A program made the translations under genes and the position numbers. Positions 35,659 to 44,488 of a DNA stretch of 64,000 nt are shown piece after piece. The notes under the pieces were generated by a model. It was not told where the DNA came from, did not search any database, and saw only the letters and a program-made list of their open reading frames with translations. Each line of letters begins with the position of its first letter. Positions within the stretch are counted from its first letter, which is position 1. The stretch is taken from NCBI RefSeq assembly GCF_963360655.1, contig NZ_OY725712.1, forward strand, positions 1,054,001 through 1,118,000. Direction: 5' to 3'. The stretch is from Collinsella aerofaciens. GTDB taxonomy: Bacteria; Actinomycetota; Coriobacteriia; Coriobacteriales; Coriobacteriaceae.

Positions 35659-36862
35659 CTAGGCGTGGGATTTGGTGCGTGCGAGAGCTAGGCCTACGGC
35701 GGCGATGGCGGCGGCGAAGAGCACGGTGACGCCCAGGTCGCAGGCGATGTCGCCCAACACGGCAGACGTCAGGTCCGACGCGAGCGCCTTGCCGATCGCG
35801 TCGTTCACCCAATACGTCGGCACAAAGTGCGCCGCGGTCTGCACGGCCGAGCCCATGAGCGACAGCGGCATCCAGGCGCCGCCCAAAAACGTCATGAGCA
35901 TGCCGAGTAAGTTGCCCACGCCGTTGAGCAGCTCCTCGCGCGCCCAAGCTCGACAGCGTAAAGCCAACGGCCAGCGGCGTGCACGCCAGGGCAAACGTTG
36001 CCGCCAGCGCAAGGCACACGCGGCCCACGCCGACCTCGGCAACCGCGCCGGCAAAGCCCACGACGCCCATCATGCTCGACACAAACCAGATGCAGACGGT
36101 GAGCACGGCGGCGGCGGCAAACACGGCAAGCGAACGTTGGCGCTCGGAGATTGGGCCGGCATCCATACGACGCACGCGCTCGGGCTCGTTCATGCCCGAG
36201 AACACCAACCCCACCGATACGATGACCGACGAGATAATCGCGTACGCGCCAAAGTTGAAGTACGACTCGAGCGTGGCGGCAGCAGCCGAGTCGACCTTGA
36301 CCCGCTCGATCTGGACCTCCGCGCGCTTTGCAGCGGCATGTTCGGCGGCCTTGGCAACGTCGCCGTTGGAGGCAGTGGGCTCAAGTGCGGCTGCAGCGCC
36401 CGCGAGCGAGATCCAGCGCGAAGCCTCGGCAGACGAAAGCGCCGCCGCCATGGTGCCGGCACCGTAGGTCACATCGAGCTTGGGCAGGGACTCCCCCGCG
36501 CGGGCAGCCGCGACCAGGTCGTCCTCGAACCCCTCCGGGATAAAGAACACGCAGTCGGCGCTGCCCTTGGCGCTGTTGCTCTTGGAGAGCGCGTCCGCAA
36601 GGTCGTACGTGTCATCGCCGACGCCCGTGACCAGGTCAAACCGCGAACCTAGGTGCTTGGTGAGCGCAAGTGAAAGATCACTGCCATCGCGGTCGACCAC
36701 GATCACGTTGGCGTCGTAGGGCTTGTACTCGGTGAGCTGCGACGAGTTCCAGCTCACAGATGCCGCGATGAATACGCCCATCAGCGAAATGAACACCGTA
36801 TAGATGAGCAGGTAGAACGGGTGCGCCAGCGCCATGCGAAGCGCGGTCTTAAAGGTGCTCAT
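35659..36862 (-). pseudogene. ABC-2 permease gene with a one-base frameshift
   Basis: The frame beginning at ATG 36862 encodes an ABC-2-type permease (signal-like TM, extracytoplasmic domain, TM segments, ...GFTLSSLG) and then loses homology near 35943-35945. Removing one G from the GGG there restores SSLAREELLNGVGNLLGM and reaches TRTKSHA-like C-terminal TM residues with a stop at 35659. A sequencing error is possible, but the lesion is in a short G run. It pairs with the intact ABC-2 permease that overlaps its 5' end and with the ATP-binding gene upstream. Confidence 0.85.
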
Positions 36863-38036
36863 AGCGGCTCCTTCCAAAAATCAGCGTGGCGGCGGCAACA
36901 AACACCAGCGTCATGAGGACCAGCGCGCCCGCGCGAACGGCAAAAGGCCCCAAGTCTTCAAAGAAATACAGGCGGTTGAACATGTCGCAGATAAGCTTGA
37001 CGGGGTTGAGCCAGCACTCAGCCGGGCAGGCGCGGGCGACGTCGTCGGCAAGCGCCATCGCAGGCTCGCCGTAGAGGCCGGCGAACAGGGCGCACGTAGT
37101 GGCAAAGCCCGTGAGGATGCCAGACTTGGACGCCTTGCCGCCCTTAACGGGAAGCGTGCCCACAAAGAGTCCCAAGCCCGTGGCGGCAAGCGCGGAAGCG
37201 GCGCCGCCCACCAAACACAGCCCCTCGCGCCCGCCAAAGTCGACGCCCACGACCAGACGCACGTAGCCGATCGCGATCGCCATCGAGGCAAAGGAGACCA
37301 GCCACGAGCCCACAAAGATACCGGCCAGCGACGCCGTTTTGGAAAGACCACCCGCGCAGCGGCGCGCGCCAAGGCCCGACAGATTGGGTTGCAGATCGAC
37401 GACGCTCAAGGCGGCAAACTCGGCAGACATCATCGCCACCAGGCCAAAGAGCGCGTAATAGTAGATGACCGTGCCATCGGGCGTGGTGCGTGTCAGGCTT
37501 ACGCGGCGGGTGCCGCCCTCGAGCGACAGAGCGCGCGCAACCGCCTCGGGGTCGGCGAGTGCCGCCGGGTTGTCCTGGGCAATCTGGGACATGAGCTCGG
37601 CATTTTGTGTATACGAGCTTGCCACCGTCTCCAGGATGCTGCGATCGGTGAGCACCGATGATGCGCGCGAGCTGTCGTAGCTCGATAGCAGTGTGAGCTT
37701 GGGTGCGCCTGCGTCGTCGACCGTATAGATGCCCGCGACCTCGCCGGCCTTAAGCGCACGGTTCGCATCGGCTGCGTCGTCGCACTCGTGGATCTCGAGC
37801 AGCTGATTGTCGCTCTCCTTGGCAAGCGAAGCCGCCGCATCCTTAAAGGTCGAGGCGTCCCAGGCCTCATCCGCTACGACAGCCACTGGCACCGGGTCGA
37901 TCTTGCCGTCGGAGCTGAGGTTCGCAAACATAAACATAAACATCGTGGAAAGCGCGATGGGAAAGAGAGCGCCCCAAACCCACGTGCTCGGCCGGCGCAG
38001 CAGCGTCTTGACCGTAATGATAATGGTGTTGAACAT
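36849..38036 (-). CDS. ABC-2 type permease
   Basis: A 395-residue permease. One TM near the N-terminus (17-37), an extracytoplasmic domain (about 40-190), then five or six membrane segments (about 200-390). It is the second gene of an operon: ATP-binding protein, this permease, frameshifted permease. The stop overlaps the next start region by 14 bp. Together they would form a heterodimeric exporter. The damaged partner means the system may not function as a heterodimer. Confidence 0.88.
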   Translation of the reverse strand: MFNTIIITVKTLLRRPSTWVWGALFPIALSTMFMFMFANLSSDGKIDPVPVAVVADEAWDASTFKDAAASLAKESDNQLLEIHECDDAADANRALKAGEVAGIYTVDDAGAPKLTLLSSYDSSRASSVLTDRSILETVASSYTQNAELMSQIAQDNPAALADPEAVARALSLEGGTRRVSLTRTTPDGTVIYYYALFGLVAMMSAEFAALSVVDLQPNLSGLGARRCAGGLSKTASLAGIFVGSWLVSFASMAIAIGYVRLVVGVDFGGREGLCLVGGAASALAATGLGLFVGTLPVKGGKASKSGILTGFATTCALFAGLYGEPAMALADDVARACPAECWLNPVKLICDMFNRLYFFEDLGPFAVRAGALVLMTLVFVAAATLIFGRSRYEHL

Positions 38037-38045
38037 GGCCGCCCC

Positions 38046-38984
38046 CTAGTCGCGCAGCTCGCGGCCGGTGATCTCGAGGAACACGTCGTTGAGGGTCGGT
38101 GGCTCGCTCCACACGCGGCCGAGCGCAACGTCGGCAGCGCGCAGCGTGTCGAGGATGTCGACCAGATTGTGCGGACTCGTCTCGCAGGTGCAGACGAGCT
38201 CGCCGCCGGACAGCTCGACGCTGAGCACGTGCTCGAGGGCGCGCAGCCGCTCGACCGTGGCTGGCTCGACGGCGCCCACCTCGACGGTCACGCGCTCGCC
38301 CATCTGAATCATGCGTTTGAGCTCGTCGTTGGTGCCCTGCGCCAGCACGCGGCCGCCGTCCATGATCATGATGCGGCTGCAGATCTGCTCGACTTCCTCC
38401 ATGTAATGGCTGGTATACACCACCGTGGCGCCCTCGTCGCGCAGGCGGCAGATGCCCTCCAGGATGGCGTTGCGGCTCTGCGGGTCGACCGCCACCGTGG
38501 GCTCGTCAAAAAAGATGAGCTCGGGCTTGTGCGCGATGCCGCAGGCGATGTTGAGGCGTCGCGCCAGGCCGCCCGAGAGCTTGCCGGGGCGGAACTTGGC
38601 AAAGTCGCCCAGGCCGACAAAGTCGATGGCCTCGTCGACCAGCGCGCGGCGGCGCTTGCGGTCGTTGACGTAGAGGCTGCAGAAATAGTCGATGTTCTCG
38701 CGCACCGTAAGCTCGTCGAACACCGCCACCTGCTGCGGCACCACGCCGATGCGGCGCTTGAGGTCGTAGCGGGCGGGCGTCATGGGCTCGCCGAACAGTT
38801 CGATGGTGCCCTTGTCGTAGGCGAGCAGCTGCAGGATGCAGTTGATGGACGTGGTCTTGCCCGAGCCGTTGGGGCCCAGCAGGCCAAAGATCTCGCCGGG
38901 GGCGATGCTCAGGTTAAAGTGGTCGAGCGCAATAAGATCGTCGTAGCGCTTGACGAGGTTTTCGACGTGGACGATGTCTGTCAT
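38046..38984 (-). CDS. ABC transporter ATP-binding protein (drug-export type)
   Basis: A 312-residue ATPase. Walker A GPNGSGKTTSIN (about 41), Q-loop VPQQVAVFDELT, signature SGGLARRLNIA (about 142) and Walker B ELIFFDEPTVAVD are intact. The C-terminal extension (about 220-312) matches the DUF4162-like regulatory tail of ABC-2 exporters. It is the first gene of the three-gene operon. ATG 38984 is the first start with a plausible Shine-Dalgarno. Confidence 0.92.
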   Translation of the reverse strand: MTDIVHVENLVKRYDDLIALDHFNLSIAPGEIFGLLGPNGSGKTTSINCILQLLAYDKGTIELFGEPMTPARYDLKRRIGVVPQQVAVFDELTVRENIDYFCSLYVNDRKRRRALVDEAIDFVGLGDFAKFRPGKLSGGLARRLNIACGIAHKPELIFFDEPTVAVDPQSRNAILEGICRLRDEGATVVYTSHYMEEVEQICSRIMIMDGGRVLAQGTNDELKRMIQMGERVTVEVGAVEPATVERLRALEHVLSVELSGGELVCTCETSPHNLVDILDTLRAADVALGRVWSEPPTLNDVFLEITGRELRD

Positions 38985-39195
38985 GAGGCGGCCCTTCTGT
39001 TGATTGCGGCCCGGTACGATTGCATCATCGCAGGAGCCGCCGACGCGCACCAGTGAGCTTTGTCACGAGTGCGAGGGGGCAGAGGTGAAACCCCCGCTCG
39101 CGCGAGCGATCGACGCCGCTTTGCCGCGCGGGAGGAATGTCACGGTTGCGCTAGGCGGCCCCTCCACCACGCGCAGCTTCGCGTACAATACCCGT

Positions 39196-40341
39196 ATGAA
39201 CAGGCTTTTCGACAAATCGATCGTGCTGGCGTGCTGTATTGCGGCCGCCATGGGTCTTGCCGTGGACGCTCGTCTGGTTGCGGCGTTTTGCCTTGGCGTT
39301 ATTGCCACTTCGCTGGCCGAGGTCGCACAGGGAAACCGCGCCCGCCGTGCGGGCAAGGCCGCGAGTTACGCTTACATCATCGCGGCCGTCTTCGTGCCGC
39401 CGTTTGTGCCGTTTGCGCCTCTCGCTCTCTATGACATCGCGCGACGCGTTCACCGTGAACGAATCTGGCCCGCGCTGGCGATTGGCGCCGTGCTTGTCTG
39501 CGCGCTTGTCGCGGACCTTCGTGGTGGCGTGCTCACCACCCGAACGCTGCTGTTAACCGCCATCCTTTCGGTCGCCGCCACGTTGCTGTCGCTGCGCACC
39601 GCGCAGCTGGAGCGCGAACAGGAACGCATGCGTCGCACCCGCGACAAGCTGCAAGAACGCGCCCTGGCACTCGAGGCACGCAACCGCGACCTCGCCGACC
39701 GCCAGGACTACGAAGTCGAGCTCGCGACGCTCGCCGAACGCGCCCGCATCGCGCGCGAGATCCACGATAACGTCGGGCACCAGCTCACGCGCGCCTCACT
39801 GCAGGCCGAAGCCCTACGCGTGGTCCACGCCGACGAGCCTGGCGTCGCCGCCGATTTCGCCGACGTTAAACGCACGGTTGACGAGGCGCTCCAGCTTGTG
39901 CGCACCAGCGTCCACGCGCTCAACGACAACGCCGTCGACCTTTCCGTGCAGCTCGAACGCATTGTCGAAGGCACACGCTCGGACGGCGGCCCGCAGATTG
40001 AGCTTGAAGTTATGGCCGAACATGCGCCCGCAAACGTCGCCAACTGCTTTGCAGCGGTCCTGCGCGAAGCGCTCTCCAATACCATGCGCCACGCTTGCGC
40101 CCAGACCGTCACCGTACGGTGCATGGAGCATCCGTCGTTTTACCAGCTCATTGTTACCGACGATGGCGTGGGTGAGGTCCAAGCAAGCGGCCGCGGCACC
40201 GCGGAGGGCATGGGGCTTACCTCCATGCGCGAGCGCATCGAGGCGCTTGGCGGCACCTTCACCGCCGGCCCGCGTGCCGGCGCCGGCGGCTGGCGTGTGT
40301 TTGCCACCGTTCCCAAACAGCAAGGAGATGAGGGCCGATGA
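39196..40341 (+). CDS. NarL-class sensor histidine kinase
   Basis: A 381-residue kinase with four or five TM segments (about 8-130), a coiled coil (about 135-185; REQERMRRTRDKLQERALALEAR), a HisKA_3 box with phospho-acceptor His in AREIHDNVGHQLT (about 195) and a HATPase domain with N box (VLREALSNTMRHA) and G box (GRGTAEGMGLTSMRERI). ATG 39196 is chosen; TACAAT ends 7 bp upstream, so the transcript may be nearly leaderless. It overlaps the next gene by 4 bp (ATGA). It phosphorylates that regulator. Signal unknown. It lies divergently from the ABC export operon and may control it. Confidence 0.9.
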   Translation: MNRLFDKSIVLACCIAAAMGLAVDARLVAAFCLGVIATSLAEVAQGNRARRAGKAASYAYIIAAVFVPPFVPFAPLALYDIARRVHRERIWPALAIGAVLVCALVADLRGGVLTTRTLLLTAILSVAATLLSLRTAQLEREQERMRRTRDKLQERALALEARNRDLADRQDYEVELATLAERARIAREIHDNVGHQLTRASLQAEALRVVHADEPGVAADFADVKRTVDEALQLVRTSVHALNDNAVDLSVQLERIVEGTRSDGGPQIELEVMAEHAPANVANCFAAVLREALSNTMRHACAQTVTVRCMEHPSFYQLIVTDDGVGEVQASGRGTAEGMGLTSMRERIEALGGTFTAGPRAGAGGWRVFATVPKQQGDEGR

Positions 40342-40967
40342 GGCTCATCGTTGTCGACGACGACCGCTTGGTGGTCGATTCGCTCAAGATTATCTTGGGC
40401 GCCCAGCCGCAGATCGAAGTGGTGGGCACCGGTGCCAACGGCAACGATGCGGTGGCGCTCTACGCTGAGCACGCACCCGATATCGCGCTGCTCGACATCC
40501 AGATGCCGGGACGCGACGGCCTTTCGGCCGCGCGCGAGATCCTTGAGCACGACCCTGCGGCGCGCGTGGTGTTTCTGACGACATTCTTGGATGACGAGTA
40601 CATTGTGTCGGCGCTCAAGCTGGGCGCCCGCGGCTACCTGATCAAGACCGATGTCGCTGCCATTCCGCCGGCGTTGGCGCAGGTCATGGACGGCAAACGC
40701 GTGCTCGAGGGCAAGGCGATCGAAGATATCAACTTTGATGGGGCGGACGTCGAGGCCGGCGCGACCCGCCGGCCCGCCGCCTTTGCCGGCCTGACCGACC
40801 GCGAGTTCGAAGTCGCCGAGCTCATCGCCCGCGGCCTCGACAACAAGGAGATCGCTGCCACCGCCTATATGGGCGAAGGCACCGTGCGCAACCACATCAG
40901 CTCAATCCTAGCCAAAATGGGGCTACGCAACCGCACCCAAATCGCCATCGCCTATCTACGAGGCTAG
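40338..40967 (+). CDS. NarL/LuxR-family response regulator
   Basis: A 209-residue regulator. Receiver (1-118): acidic pair in VVDDDR, phospho-Asp53 (LLDIQMPGRDG), switch Thr (FLTTFLDD) and Lys (IKTDVA). The LuxR HTH is at about 145-205 (EVAELIARGLDNKEIAATAYMGEGTVRNHISSILAKMG). Coupled to the kinase by a 4-bp overlap. Divergent from the ABC exporter operon, which suggests that the exporter is its target, but I see no binding-site evidence. Confidence 0.93.
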   Translation: MRLIVVDDDRLVVDSLKIILGAQPQIEVVGTGANGNDAVALYAEHAPDIALLDIQMPGRDGLSAAREILEHDPAARVVFLTTFLDDEYIVSALKLGARGYLIKTDVAAIPPALAQVMDGKRVLEGKAIEDINFDGADVEAGATRRPAAFAGLTDREFEVAELIARGLDNKEIAATAYMGEGTVRNHISSILAKMGLRNRTQIAIAYLRG

Positions 40968-40997
40968 CCGCTGGCTGCCGCCAATTTGATGCCATTT

Positions 40998-41151
40998 CAA
41001 AACTATGCCGGTTTACTACGATGAACCGCATATCTCCGACCACGGCAAATTGCGCACTTACAAAACCGCAGGTAGAACACTTGCGATATTTGCAAAAATG
41101 CGGGTGTGGTCAGGAATCTCGGATTCATCGTAGTAAACCGGCATAGTTTTG
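40998..41151. repeat. Element A1: compound palindrome with perfect 28-bp arms
   Basis: Left arm 40998-41025 starts CAAAACTATGCCGG; right arm 41124-41151 is its exact reverse complement. Inside, CCGACCAC / GTGGTCAGG make a second stem, and the centre carries AACCGCAGGTAGA. Confidence 0.9.
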
Positions 41152-41174
41152 TTCGGGCGGCCCTACACGAGTGC

Positions 41175-41222
41175 CCCCGCAAGCCTCGCGGGACCAAAAT
41201 GATCCGTTTTCCTCCGCCCACG
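41175..41222. repeat. Linker repeat L1 between palindromes A1 and B1
   Basis: CCAAAATGATCCGTTTTCCT followed by CCGCCCACGGGG. A very similar linker is found at 41420-41460 (L2) and, inverted, at about 57688-57720 and 57925-57960. Confidence 0.7.
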
Positions 41223-41242
41223 GGGATCGGCCGACGGCGCCT

Positions 41243-41402
41243 GCCACGAAATCGGCCCATCTACTACGTTTGACTCGATACCCCCGACCATAACCGCTTT
41301 TCATGAAAAACCGCAGGCGTTCTACCTGCGGTTTTCATTTCGCATTACTTGCTGTGGTCGAGGGCTGCCACCTAAACGTAGTAGATGGGCCCATTTCGTG
41401 GC
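41243..41402. repeat. Element B1: compound palindrome, 160 bp
   Basis: Arms 41243-41271 and 41374-41402 (GCCACGAAAT...CTACTACGTTT) pair with one mismatch in 29. Inner CGACCAT / GTGGTCG arms and a central AACCGCAGG / CCTGCGGTT hairpin nest inside. Confidence 0.9.
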
Positions 41403-41495
41403 AGACGGGTCACGTGGCAGCCCTCGCAAGGCCAAAATGATCCGTTTCCCTCTGCCCACGGGAGATCAAAGGCTGTTACGGATATGGCGCCATTT

Positions 41496-41649
41496 CAAAA
41501 CTATGCCGGATTACGGGGCTAAAGTCGGGGCCCTCATCCATACCTTCATTTTTTGAAAAACGGCAAGCTATCTACCTGCGGTTTTGTTTTTGCAATTTTC
41601 TGTATGGTCGGAGGTTCGCTATCCAGCCCCGTAATCCGGCATAGTTTTG
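41496..41649. repeat. Element A2: compound palindrome with perfect 25-bp arms
   Basis: Left arm 41496-41520 (CAAAACTATGCCGG then ATTACGGGGCT) and right arm 41625-41649 are exact reverse complements. Inner stem uses ATCCATAC / GTATGGTCGG, with ACCTGCGGTTTT centrally. Confidence 0.9.
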
Positions 41650-41723
41650 TTCGCAGCGGCACAACCGCGCGTTTAAGCGCGGGGCCGGTGGGGCATTTTT
41701 GCCCCACCGGCCCCGTCTTCGCG

Positions 41724-42065
41724 CTACTCCGGCTTGGTTTCTACCGTGGGAGTCTTATCCACCGCAACTGGGGTGCGGGCGGTGTCCATAGTCAGGCAGT
41801 GCTTGGGGCAGCTCTCGATGCACTCACCGCACACCACACAGGCATACGGGTCGATCGACCACGTTCCACCCTTGCGATCGACCGCGAGCGCGCCCGCCGG
41901 ACAGCGACGCGCACACATGCCGCAGCAGATACACACGTCCATGTCGTTGACGATATGCCCGCGCAAGCGCTCGGGTGCCGCGAGCTTCTCCTGCGGATAG
42001 CACACCGTTACCGGCTGCTTGACCATAGAGCCCAAGGCCGTCTTGGCAAATGTCAGCAAACTCAT
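41724..42065 (-). CDS. echF: Ech-type hydrogenase ferredoxin-like subunit (EchF/NuoI-like)
   Basis: A 113-residue protein with two complete [4Fe-4S] motifs, CICCGMCARRCP and CVVCGECIESCP, as in NuoI/EchF. It carries electrons between ferredoxin and the small subunit. It is the last gene of the six-subunit operon, 8 bp after the large subunit. An N-terminal amphipathic segment may dock it to the membrane part. Confidence 0.9.
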   Translation of the reverse strand: MSLLTFAKTALGSMVKQPVTVCYPQEKLAAPERLRGHIVNDMDVCICCGMCARRCPAGALAVDRKGGTWSIDPYACVVCGECIESCPKHCLTMDTARTPVAVDKTPTVETKPE

Positions 42066-42072
42066 GCCGCGC

Positions 42073-43161
42073 CTACCTTTCCGTGCAGCTAATGCAGGGG
42101 TCGATGGTCAGGATAATCATGGGCACGTTGGCAAGGAGTACGCCCTGCAGCGCATGCGTCAGACCCGCCAAGTTCTGCGACGTCGGCGTGCGCACGCGGA
42201 AACGGTCCAGGTTCTTGGTGCCGTTGCCGCGCACATAGTAATACGCCTCGCCGCGCGGCTGCTCAATCACAACCTCGCCGCGCGCGCCGTCGGCCGGCGT
42301 AAGCTTGGTGCGCCCGCCAATCCCGTCGTGCGGAATCTTGCCCACAAGCTCCTTAATGATGTCCATGGCCTGCGTGACCTCGGCGCAACGCACCTGGCAG
42401 CGGGCATAGCAATCGCCATCGGTAGCAACGATGGGCTCAAACGCGGCCAAGTCCGCATAGGCGCCGTCACCGAACATGCGCACGTCGTAGTCCACGCCCG
42501 AGGCGCGGCCGAACGGACCGACCATCGAAAGCTCCAGCGCGTCTTTCTTGCTAATCACGCCCACGCCATGCAGGCGCTCGCCGCAGCTGTCGTCGTCCAA
42601 AAACGTATGCACCAGGGCCTCGTAGTCAGGACGCATGGCATCGAGCGTCTGGACAATGCCCGCCAGCTCGGAGTCCTCGATATCGTGCTTAAGGCCGCCG
42701 ATCTCGTTAATCGACAGAATCACGCGCCCGCCGCAAGTGCTCTCAAAAATCTTGAGTATCTGCTCGCGCAGGGTCCATGACCGATAGAACAGCGCCTCGA
42801 AGCCAAAGGCGTCGGCGAGCAGGCCCAGCCACAGCAGATGCGAGTGAATGCGCGAAAGCTCGTGCAGAATGGTGCGGATATACTGCACGCGACCAGGCAC
42901 CTCGATGCCGAGCATGCGCTCGCAGGCGCTGGCATAGCCGCAGCTGTGGCCCACGGCGCAGATGCCGCAGATGCGCTCGGCGATGTAGCCAAACTGATGC
43001 ATGTCGCGCTTTTCGGTGAGCTTCTCGAGCCCGCGGTGCACAAAGCCGATCTGCGGAATTGCCTCGATGACGCGGTCGTCCTCGATCACCAGGTCCAGAT
43101 GAAGCGGCTCGGGCAGCACCGGGTGCTGCGGGCCAAACGGAATAACGGAGCGATGCGCCAT
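42073..43161 (-). CDS. echE: Group 4 [NiFe] hydrogenase large subunit (EchE)
   Basis: A 362-residue catalytic subunit. The N-terminal nickel pair is in ERICGICAVGHS (Cys near 64-67) and the C-terminal pair is in DPCISCTER at the very end, so no C-terminal protease-removed tail is visible, as in some Ech enzymes. Both CxxC pairs are kept, which distinguishes it from NuoD, where they are lost. It catalyses H2 formation or uptake. Its neighbours are the small subunit and two electron-transfer subunits in the standard Ech order. Confidence 0.94.
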   Translation of the reverse strand: MAHRSVIPFGPQHPVLPEPLHLDLVIEDDRVIEAIPQIGFVHRGLEKLTEKRDMHQFGYIAERICGICAVGHSCGYASACERMLGIEVPGRVQYIRTILHELSRIHSHLLWLGLLADAFGFEALFYRSWTLREQILKIFESTCGGRVILSINEIGGLKHDIEDSELAGIVQTLDAMRPDYEALVHTFLDDDSCGERLHGVGVISKKDALELSMVGPFGRASGVDYDVRMFGDGAYADLAAFEPIVATDGDCYARCQVRCAEVTQAMDIIKELVGKIPHDGIGGRTKLTPADGARGEVVIEQPRGEAYYYVRGNGTKNLDRFRVRTPTSQNLAGLTHALQGVLLANVPMIILTIDPCISCTER

Positions 43162-43166
43162 GGACC

Positions 43167-43886
43167 TTACGCCTCCTTTTTCTGCTTGTCGCGGGCGACC
43201 TTGGCGGCAAGCGCCGCGCGGACCTTGGCCGCTTTCTCGGGATCCATGGCGGCGAGCTTTGCCTCCATCTCGGCAGCCTTGAGCGCGGCCTTTGCAGCGA
43301 CCTCATCGTGCTGAGCATCGGAGCCGGCAGCCGCAGCGGGCTGAGCGACGGCAGCGTCCGCAGCATCGCCAACGCCCGCAGTGCCCTCCCCCGCAGCGGC
43401 CATGGCAGTAGCAACCTTCTCGGCCGCGGCCTTGCGCGCCTTGTCCTCGGCAGCGGCACGCACCTTCATGGCCTTCTCGCGCGCGGCCTTCACCTCGGGC
43501 GTGATAACGCTCATGGGTTCGGCAGTCGAGACCTGGTAGAAAAAGCCCTTAAAGTCGATCTGCATGTCGGTGATGGCAAGACCAAACAGGTCGTGCGCCT
43601 CGTTTTCAAACGGGAATACCGCCGGATAGTACGAGCTGATGGACGGAATCTCCTGGTACTGGTCGATACCCTCGACCACCAGATTCTCAATCGCATAGTT
43701 TCCGTCCCGCGCGATCTGCTCCTGCGCAGCGCGGACGTTGATAAACGTATAGACCAGGCGATACGATCCGTCGTCCACACAGCGCTCGGCATGCATCTGC
43801 ACAAAGCGCGCGCCGACGCCCTTGAGCGCCTGGACATGCGACAGAAGCTCGTCGATCCCAACGGTGGCATAGATAGCCTTTTGCAT
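43167..43886 (-). CDS. echD: Ech-type hydrogenase NuoC-like subunit (EchD) with Ala-rich tail
   Basis: A 239-residue subunit. Residues 1-115 match the NuoC/EchD fold (ISSYYPAVFPFENEAHDLFGLAITDM is the family signature). From about residue 125 to the end it is an Ala/Lys/Glu-rich low-complexity helix, not seen in short EchD proteins. The start overlaps the stop of EchC by 1 bp at 43886, so translation is coupled. Confidence 0.88.
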   Translation of the reverse strand: MQKAIYATVGIDELLSHVQALKGVGARFVQMHAERCVDDGSYRLVYTFINVRAAQEQIARDGNYAIENLVVEGIDQYQEIPSISSYYPAVFPFENEAHDLFGLAITDMQIDFKGFFYQVSTAEPMSVITPEVKAAREKAMKVRAAAEDKARKAAAEKVATAMAAAGEGTAGVGDAADAAVAQPAAAAGSDAQHDEVAAKAALKAAEMEAKLAAMDPEKAAKVRAALAAKVARDKQKKEA

Positions 43887-44476
43887 TACTCGGCCTCCTT
43901 TGCAGCGACGGGCGCTGCGGGTTTCTCGGCAGGCGCGTCACCGGCACCGTCAGCCCCGGCCCCAGCTGCAGCCACGAACCCGTCCTCGCCCAACTCGACG
44001 CCGCCATCCCAGGTAGCAGCGCCGCCCACGGTAAGCGGGTCACCGCCGGCGCGCATCACGGCCTCCTTCTGATCAAGGATGCCGCACGCCTCCACGATGG
44101 CATCGATCACGGTCTCGGGACGAATGGCGCACCCGGGCGCATACACGTCCACGGGAATCGCGCGGTCCACGCCGCCGATCACGTTATAGGCATCGCGGAA
44201 TACGCCGCCCGAACACGCGCAAATGCCGCACGCCACCACGCACTTGGGCTCGAGCATCTGGCTGTAGATCTGGCGCACGACGGGCAGGTTCTGGGCATTG
44301 ACCGACCCCGTCACCAAAAAGATATCCGCATGCTTGGGGTTGCCGGTGTTGACCACGCCAAAGCGCTCCGCATCGAACAGCGGCGTGAGCGAGGCCAGCA
44401 CCTCGATATCGCATCCGTTGCAGCTCGAGCCGTCGTAATGAATGACCCACGGCGAGCGCGACATTTTATGATCCAT
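43886..44476 (-). CDS. echC: Ech-type hydrogenase small subunit (EchC/NuoB-like)
   Basis: A 196-residue subunit with the proximal [4Fe-4S] ligands: SSCNGCDIEV, VVACGICACSGG and APGCAIRPE. It passes electrons from the ferredoxin-like subunit to the NiFe site in EchE. A Gly/Ala-rich C-terminal tail (about 165-196) is an extension. It lies between the fused membrane gene and EchD. Confidence 0.93.
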   Translation of the reverse strand: MDHKMSRSPWVIHYDGSSCNGCDIEVLASLTPLFDAERFGVVNTGNPKHADIFLVTGSVNAQNLPVVRQIYSQMLEPKCVVACGICACSGGVFRDAYNVIGGVDRAIPVDVYAPGCAIRPETVIDAIVEACGILDQKEAVMRAGGDPLTVGGAATWDGGVELGEDGFVAAAGAGADGAGDAPAEKPAAPVAAKEAE

Positions 44477-44488
44477 GGATGCCGCCTC

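Noticed and set aside
36849-38036. Frameshift in the second ABC-2 permease as well
   Set aside because: Its frame is continuous with TM segments from start to stop; only the partner gene is broken.
40998-41649. Reading the palindromic array as a CRISPR
   Set aside because: Units are large inverted repeats, not short direct repeats with unique spacers, and no cas gene is near.
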